From an uncultured Clostridia bacterium (GTDB lineage Bacteria > Bacillota > Clostridia > Oscillospirales > Acutalibacteraceae), in the NCBI GenBank assembly GCA_937880805.1, contig CALGRR010000034.1, positions 1-35,440 on the forward strand: 35,440 nt of DNA, given 5' to 3'. Positions 31,262-35,440 of the stretch are shown one piece after another. Position 1 is the stretch's first letter, and every line of letters begins with the position of its first letter. The notes beneath the pieces are model-generated. The model saw only the letters and a list, made by a program, of their open reading frames with translations. It did no database searches and was not told the DNA's origin. A program made the position numbers and the translations under genes.

Positions 31262-32464
31262 ATTAAAAGAACGATAAGTGCAATGGTAGGTAAAGGCTCG
31301 GTCAATCACAACAGCAGAAAGTTCAATGCGAAGAACACAGACCCCGAAAGAACTCACAGAAACATTGAATACTGCAATGAAAAAATAACCGATGTGTATC
31401 ATCAGCTTTTCGATGAAGCACAGAAAAGATACAACGCAAAACAGAAACGTGCCGACAGAAAAATCGAAAATTACTATGAGAAAATCCGCACGGGTAAGCA
31501 GGAAAAAACTTTTCACGAAATCATTTTACAGATTGGTGACCGGGAAGATATGAGTGCGAAAGATGAGAACGGTGAACTTGCCGAGAGAATACTCGACGAA
31601 TATTTTCAGTCGTTTCAAGAACGCAATCCGTATCTGAAAGTTTTCTCTGCTCATCTTCACATGGATGAATCAACGCCGCACCTTCACATTGATTTTGTTC
31701 CGTTCACGACAGGAAGCAAACGAGGAATGGATACAAGAGTTTCGCTCAAGCAGGCACTCGCCAATCAAGGCTTCATCGGCAACTCAAAGCACGAATCCGA
31801 ATGGAGTCTTTGGGTACTTGCCGAGAAGAAAGAGCTTGCAGCCGTGATGCAAAAGTACGGCATTGAGTGGGAACATAAAGGCACGAGCGAAAAACATTTA
31901 TCCGATTACGATTATAAAAAGAAGATGCGAGCTGAAGAAGTTGAGAAGCTCACGAAGGAATCCGAAGAGCTGAACATAAAGGTTGATGAACTCAAGGCAA
32001 GAGTTTCAAACCTGATGGAGTTTGAAAATGAGATGGAAGAAATCACAAATCAGTTTTACAACGAAGAAGAGTTCCAACTGCCCGAGCCGCCACCGCTGAT
32101 GTCAGCAAAAACTTACAAGACAAAGTTCGTAGAGCCGCTGATAAAAAAGCTCCTTGCGATTGCAAAGACAGCAGTCAAACGTTGCTTTGAGATGAAGGAA
32201 AGACTCGATGGAATGACTGCTCGTTTTAATTACCGAGTAGTTGACAGTGACAAATATGTTAAAGCGAACAACGAGCTTCGGAGTGAAAATGAAAAGCTCA
32301 CACACGAAGTTCAGGATTTCCGTATGCTTCGCAAAATCTTCGGCGATGAACGTATCATCGATATGATTAACGAGGCAAGACGAGTCGATTACGAACAGCG
32401 TACGGCACGTTTCAGAAAACTGAAACGAACTATTCACAAAGATAAGGACAAAGATGTTCGATAA
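31262..32464 (+). CDS. MobV/Pre-family relaxase (plasmid-recombination type mobilization protein), apparent AUU start
   Basis: A 400-residue relaxase. The N-terminal KRTISAMVGKGSVNHNSRKF and the metal-binding HLHMDESTPHLHIDFVPF (HxH ... HxH) are family hallmarks. A coiled-coil-rich second half (about 210-400) follows. Relatives begin MKRTISAMVGKGS. Here the Met position is ATT (31,262-31,264), directly after an in-frame TAA. AAAGGAG (31,247-31,253) is eight bases before ATT but 29 before the first ATG (31,283), which would remove eight conserved residues counting the initiator. AUU initiation is therefore proposed. It nicks oriT and pilots single-stranded DNA when a helper conjugation system is present. 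It corresponds in position to tnpZ of Tn4451-like elements. Confidence 0.85.
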   Translation: MKRTISAMVGKGSVNHNSRKFNAKNTDPERTHRNIEYCNEKITDVYHQLFDEAQKRYNAKQKRADRKIENYYEKIRTGKQEKTFHEIILQIGDREDMSAKDENGELAERILDEYFQSFQERNPYLKVFSAHLHMDESTPHLHIDFVPFTTGSKRGMDTRVSLKQALANQGFIGNSKHESEWSLWVLAEKKELAAVMQKYGIEWEHKGTSEKHLSDYDYKKKMRAEEVEKLTKESEELNIKVDELKARVSNLMEFENEMEEITNQFYNEEEFQLPEPPPLMSAKTYKTKFVEPLIKKLLAIAKTAVKRCFEMKERLDGMTARFNYRVVDSDKYVKANNELRSENEKLTHEVQDFRMLRKIFGDERIIDMINEARRVDYEQRTARFRKLKRTIHKDKDKDVR

Positions 32465-32533
32465 GAAAAGCTTACTAAATCGTATAGCAGACCTGAGTAT
32501 GAGGAAAAATATGTAAAGAAAGGAGGCTAAAAG

Positions 32534-32782
32534 TTGCTTTTGGATGTATGCGACAAAACAAAGATAGCTTATTTTTGGTTATCACAGGAGGAGCGAAACA
32601 ATGAGGAGTTCTATGAATCCCTAAGACCGCAATACAGAGAATGGAAAAACAAAGGCTATGTGGTTTGTGTTTTTGTTTCAGGCAAGGAAAGTCTTGTTGA
32701 AAACACAAAGGAGCTTCTCGTACACAACAAAATGGTTCTCGCAAAAAAGAATTTGAGAGAGCGTGACAGAGATGCACGGTGA
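32534..32782 (+). CDS. Small mobilization-module protein, TTG start
   Basis: An 82-residue protein beginning LLDVCDKTKIAYFWLSQEE, with a conserved-looking REWKNKGYVVCVFVSGKESL and a basic tail. Similar short proteins often sit between relaxase and recombinase in gut Firmicutes elements. Their function is unknown to me. AGGAGG seven bases upstream fixes the TTG start; no ATG is well placed. It lies 69 bases after the relaxase. Confidence 0.65.
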   Translation: MLLDVCDKTKIAYFWLSQEERNNEEFYESLRPQYREWKNKGYVVCVFVSGKESLVENTKELLVHNKMVLAKKNLRERDRDAR

Positions 32783-32795
32783 GTGCGGCTCTGTA

Positions 32796-32817
32796 TAGGC
32801 AGAAATTATTCTGCCTA
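32796..32817 (+). terminator. Hairpin after the small mobilization protein
   Basis: TAGGCAGAA (32796-32804) and TTCTGCCTA (32809-32817) form a perfect 9-bp stem with a 4-base loop. No T run follows, so termination would be weak. It may act as an RNA-stabilising or processing stem. Confidence 0.5.
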
Positions 32818-32860
32818 CATACATGTAACATCCGAAAGCAAATTAATTTCTCAAAGTCAG

Positions 32861-32889
32861 TTGAAAAAATAAAATCATTATGTTACAAT
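32861..32889 (+). promoter_or_regulatory. Promoter of the serine recombinase
   Basis: TTGAAA (32861-32866), a 17-base spacer and TACAAT (32884-32889), about 54 bases upstream of the ATG. The recombinase can thus be expressed from within the element in both integrated and circular states. Confidence 0.7.
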
Positions 32890-32942
32890 GTTGTTTGTTA
32901 AACAGCAAATATATTTAATATAACATTGGTGGTAATATTTGG

Positions 32943-35159
32943 ATGAGCACAAAAAGAATAGCGGCGTATATGCGAATTTCCGTTGATACGGAAAAAGACA
33001 GAGATAATACGTCGATTGAAAACCAAAGAAAAATAATAAAAGCATATATAAAACAAACTTTTCCCGATGCTCAGGTTGATTATTATGAGGACCGTGACCG
33101 AAGCGGTTACACTTTTGAGCAGAGAGAAAGCTACCAGCAGATGCGACCTCTCTTGATGAACGGACACTATCAGATTTTGATTATCAAGGATTTCTCTCGT
33201 TTTTCTCGCCGAAACAGCAGAGGTCTTGTTGAGCTTGAAGATTTGAGGGATGCCGGGGTCAGAATCATATCAATCGGCGACAGTATTGACTACCCGACAT
33301 ACGATGACTGGAATAATATTCAGGTTCGCTTTTTGCTTAATGAAATGCCTGTTACCGATGCTTCCAAAAAGGTAAAGCGAGTTGTTGAACTCCGTCAGAA
33401 CGGTGCAAACTGGGTGTGTGCCGTGCCTTACGGATACTACTTTGTTGATACAAAGAATATGGTGTTCGAGATTGACGAAAAGGCCGCCGAGGTTGTTCGG
33501 AAGATATTCGAGCTTTACAATAACGGATGGGGGTATAAGAAAATTGCAAATTACCTTACAGAACAAAACATCCCCACACCCCGTATGATAGAAAAAGAGC
33601 GCAAGGAAGCCGAAGCGGCAAAGAGCAAGGGCAAAAAAGAAGTTAAAATCAAAGCAAGTCCGATATGGGCTATACCTACGGTCAGCGGAATTTTGCAGAA
33701 CGATTTTTATATCGGAACTCTTCGCCAGCGGAAATACACACGAACAAAAATTAACGGTCCTGAAAAGAAATTAGACAATGAAGAACACATTGTTTTTGAA
33801 AATCACCACGAAGCAATCGTGGAAGTTAAGGCTTTTATGAAAGCTCAACAGCAGTTGAAATCAAGAACAAAATCGAATTACAGGGGCATTAAGAAATACG
33901 ACACAACCTATTCGGGATTTCTTTTCTGCGGAGACTGCGGAAGTCCTATGTTTTCAATGAGTCGTCCTGATTTGGCACCTGCTTACACCTGCGGAACTTA
34001 TCATAAAAGAGGTTTAAAGGGATGCACGTCACATCATATCCGTATTGATTTGCTTGACACTATGCTCAAAAAATATATCGAGCGGGTTATGATGAATGCG
34101 GATATTATGATAGCTGAGCTTGAAAAAGCGATTAAAGACGAGCCGCAAATGATGAACACTTCTGCATCAACCATTGCGGATTTAGAGGTTGATTTGGCGA
34201 AAACAAGAGAAAACTTCAAAGCAACACAGAAACAAAAAATCCGTGAGCTTATGAAATGCGATGATTCCAACCGTGATATTATTGAAGAAACTTACGAAGA
34301 AATCGAAGAAGAGCTGTTACAGAAAATCGAGGGATTGGAAAAACAAATTTCTCTCACGGTTGAACGCAGAAACACAACCATAGAGGTTAACCGAATCGCA
34401 AAAACAGCAATCGATATATTCCGTGCTCTGCTCGCAAAGGAAACTCTTGATAAAGGCGATTTATCGCTGATTATTGAAAAAATCTATGTTTATGACGGAA
34501 AAGAGCCTGCGATTGAAATACAGCTCAAGTCAGATATTGCTTTGCTGCTTAAGGCAGGAACACTTACCAAAGAACAGCTTGAAGAAGCGGGATACAGAGG
34601 TACTGTCATAAATTTTAATTGGGACATCGAAGGTAACTTATCAGCCACAATAGTCCAGAAGGCTAATCACCAGAAGGACAAGGCTTTCGGTGTCAATGTT
34701 GTATGTGAAGGCGACCCGTTGGAGATTTATACGGATTCGGACGGGGAGGTTATTTTCAAGAAGTATTCGCCTATCGGGGAGTTATCATCAATCACCTCGC
34801 AGTATGCCGAGGTTCTTTTCAGAGGCACGGGGCTTCCCGTTGTTGTTACAGACCGTGACGGCGTTATTGCGTGTGCAGGCGTTTCAAAAAAAGAGGTGCT
34901 TGACCGCAGGGTTAGTCAGAGCCTTGAATCGCTTATGGAGAGAAGAGAAAATTTCGTTTGCTGTGTTGACGGCGAAAGACTTAAGCCCATTGAGGGTGTT
35001 GACAAAAACGCCGCAGTTGCATTCCCGATAGTGGGAGGCGGCGATGTTTCGGGTGCGTTGGTTATGCTTATGCACGAAAACGGCTCTTGCCCTACGCAGA
35101 CTGAAACAAAGCTTGCACAGATTGCCGCATCGTTTCTCGGAAAACAAATGGAAGAATAA
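32943..35159 (+). CDS. Large serine recombinase, fused in frame to the SpoVT C-terminal part
   Basis: The frame has 738 codons. Residues 1-593 are a large serine recombinase: YMRIS with the nucleophile Ser13, DRDRSGYTFEQRE and KDFSRFSRR catalytic arginines. The recombinase domain follows (GYYFVDTKNMVFEIDEKAA, YNNGWGYKKIANYL), then the zinc ribbon (FCGDCGSPMF ... CGTYH ... GC) and a long coiled coil (about 390-490). At E589-L593 (EGDPL) the sequence enters the attachment core, and residues 594-738 are the SpoVT C-terminal part. In the excised circle the protein would end after EGDPL with 23 other residues and total 616. The ATG at 32,943 has GGTGG about ten bases upstream. It is responsible for integration and excision. 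Confidence 0.93.
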   Translation: MSTKRIAAYMRISVDTEKDRDNTSIENQRKIIKAYIKQTFPDAQVDYYEDRDRSGYTFEQRESYQQMRPLLMNGHYQILIIKDFSRFSRRNSRGLVELEDLRDAGVRIISIGDSIDYPTYDDWNNIQVRFLLNEMPVTDASKKVKRVVELRQNGANWVCAVPYGYYFVDTKNMVFEIDEKAAEVVRKIFELYNNGWGYKKIANYLTEQNIPTPRMIEKERKEAEAAKSKGKKEVKIKASPIWAIPTVSGILQNDFYIGTLRQRKYTRTKINGPEKKLDNEEHIVFENHHEAIVEVKAFMKAQQQLKSRTKSNYRGIKKYDTTYSGFLFCGDCGSPMFSMSRPDLAPAYTCGTYHKRGLKGCTSHHIRIDLLDTMLKKYIERVMMNADIMIAELEKAIKDEPQMMNTSASTIADLEVDLAKTRENFKATQKQKIRELMKCDDSNRDIIEETYEEIEEELLQKIEGLEKQISLTVERRNTTIEVNRIAKTAIDIFRALLAKETLDKGDLSLIIEKIYVYDGKEPAIEIQLKSDIALLLKAGTLTKEQLEEAGYRGTVINFNWDIEGNLSATIVQKANHQKDKAFGVNVVCEGDPLEIYTDSDGEVIFKKYSPIGELSSITSQYAEVLFRGTGLPVVVTDRDGVIACAGVSKKEVLDRRVSQSLESLMERRENFVCCVDGERLKPIEGVDKNAAVAFPIVGGGDVSGALVMLMHENGSCPTQTETKLAQIAASFLGKQMEE
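34705..34720 (+). repeat. Right attachment site core (attR)
   Basis: GTGAAGGCGACCCGTT, identical to 16,773-16,788. Flanking bases differ (T before and G after, against C and A at attL), so the repeat is exactly 16 bases. Confidence 0.9.
34705..35159 (+). pseudogene. spoVT: spoVT 3' fragment (rest of AbrB domain plus GAF domain)
   Basis: Beginning at the core, the frame continues EGDPLEIYTDSDGEV, then IFKKYSPIGELSS, the second half of the AbrB hairpin of SpoVT. A GAF-like domain follows (GLPVVVTDRDGVIACAGVSK ... AFPIVGGGDVSGALVML). It ends like SpoVT, with ETKLAQIAASFLGKQMEE. It has no start codon or ribosome binding site of its own and is read only as the tail of the recombinase. With the 34 codons at 16,688-16,789 it makes a 179-residue SpoVT. 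There are no stops or frameshifts, so the gene is preserved for restoration. Confidence 0.92.
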
Positions 35160-35240
35160 AAAATTTTTATTCTGATGCAACAATTTTCCTCTTTTGCTAC
35201 ACTTATATATTGAAAGACAAAAACAAAGGGGAATAAAAAG

Positions 35241-35342
35241 ATGGTAACTTTTTTTGCATCATCAGCTTTTACCGCACTTGCGGCAAGCATACTCGCTTTT
35301 GCAGCATTCGGCACGATTGCGATTATCTGCAAAACGTGGTAA
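35241..35342 (+). CDS. Small predicted membrane protein (33 aa)
   Basis: A 33-residue frame with one long hydrophobic segment rich in Ala and Ile (SAFTALAASILAFAAFG, then TIAIIC), ending KTW. AAAGGGG lies about ten bases upstream, and a strong terminator starts three bases after the stop. Gene-like context supports translation. No family recognised. It follows spoVT by 81 bases. Confidence 0.55.
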   Translation: MVTFFASSAFTALAASILAFAAFGTIAIICKTW

Positions 35343-35346
35343 ACAA

Positions 35347-35385
35347 AAAAGGGAAGCACTTTGACGAAAAGTGTTTCCCTTTTTG
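35347..35385 (+). terminator. Terminator after the small membrane protein
   Basis: AAAGGGAA-CACTTT pairs with AAGTG-TTCCCTTT around the loop at 35,363-35,368, with one mismatch, followed by TTTT. It would end transcripts from both spoVT and the small gene. Confidence 0.85.
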
Positions 35386-35410
35386 ATTGGTGCCTTCAGG
35401 TGTGGAAATA

Positions 35411-35433
35411 AACCCCTGGTTCTACCAGGGGTT
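35411..35433. repeat. Perfect 10-bp hairpin at the window edge
   Basis: AACCCCTGGT and ACCAGGGGTT separated by TCT. There is no T run. It resembles the subterminal hairpins of IS200/IS605-type elements or a REP-like repeat, but the adjacent DNA is outside the window. Confidence 0.45.
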
Positions 35434-35440
35434 AAAGACG

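Larger units (their letters stand above)
16773..34720 (+). mobile_element. 17.9-kb serine-recombinase mobilizable element integrated in spoVT
   Basis: Bounded by a 16-bp direct repeat with one unit of 17,932 bases. It splits spoVT in frame and carries its own large serine recombinase at the right end, a MobV relaxase, a RepA-like ATPase and tnpV at the left end. In the circular form the order recombinase - tnpV - cargo - ATPase - relaxase corresponds, as I recall it, to tnpX - tnpV - cargo - tnpY - tnpZ of the clostridial Tn4451/Tn4453 family. No type IV secretion genes are seen, so it would be mobilizable rather than self-transmissible. Cargo includes defence-like NTPases and small-molecule-modifying enzymes. 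Codon use of the two large NTPase genes is much more AT-rich than the chromosomal flanks. Confidence 0.88.

Noticed and set aside
31283..31285. ATG at 31,283 as start of the relaxase
   Set aside because: It is 29 bases from the ribosome binding site and would delete the conserved KRTISA segment.
34722..35159. Natural recombinase-GAF domain fusion
   Set aside because: The junction coincides with the 16-bp repeat and the GAF part is exactly the missing C-terminus of SpoVT, so it is an insertion product.

Overview
The window is a piece of a spore-forming Clostridia genome, probably a gut Oscillospirales/Ruminococcaceae-like Firmicute. The grounds are AGGAGG-type ribosome binding sites, TTGACA/TATAAT promoters, a leuS-rpsU neighbourhood, host-glycan (sialic acid) catabolism, and an interrupted copy of the sporulation regulator spoVT. 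No rRNA, tRNA or CRISPR array was recognised.

Bases 1-16,690 are chromosomal. They hold the 3' two-thirds of leuS, rpsU, a minus-strand pair (a GH43-like glycosidase and a MalY/PatB aminotransferase fused to a thioredoxin-fold domain), and a plus-strand sialic-acid operon (nanE-nanK-nanA-sialidase-like). Next comes a five-gene minus-strand operon of phosphoesterase-type hydrolases (beta-helix protein, PHP hydrolase, two alkaline-phosphatase-superfamily enzymes, CapA-like metallophosphatase). A short accessory patch follows: a flavodoxin-like NAD(P)H-FMN reductase, a LytTR regulator and an XRE regulator.

The central discovery is a mobile element of about 17.9 kb inserted inside spoVT. The first 34 codons of spoVT lie at 16,688-16,789. 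The remaining 145 codons lie at 34,722-35,156, fused in frame to the 3' end of a large serine recombinase gene. A 16-bp direct repeat (GTGAAGGCGACCCGTT) marks both junctions at 16,773-16,788 and 34,705-34,720. Removing one 17,932-bp unit restores an uninterrupted 179-codon SpoVT. The excised circle would give the recombinase a different 23-residue tail, encoded at 16,790-16,858, followed 24 bases later by tnpV. In the circle the order is recombinase - tnpV - cargo - RepA-like ATPase - MobV relaxase. This resembles the Tn4451/Tn4453 family of mobilizable elements with large serine recombinases. The element may behave like the skin element in sigK: inactivating spoVT while integrated and restoring it on excision.

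Cargo from left to right: a tnpV pseudogene, an AT-rich NACHT-type STAND NTPase (candidate anti-phage protein), a second LytTR regulator, a NUDIX hydrolase, a DeoR regulator, an AAA_14/DUF4143 ATPase and a frameshifted P-loop NTPase. Then come a small promoter-terminator unit, a run of small enzymes (histidine phosphatase, SWIM protein, methyltransferase, two GNATs) and a second flavodoxin. The mobilization module follows: inverted-repeat-rich intergenic DNA, RepA-like ATPase, oriT-like region, MobV relaxase apparently starting at AUU, a small accessory protein and the recombinase. The LytTR and flavodoxin genes are each present once inside the element and once just outside it in the chromosome, in the same orientation.

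Right of the element are a tiny predicted membrane protein, a strong terminator and a perfect hairpin at the window edge.
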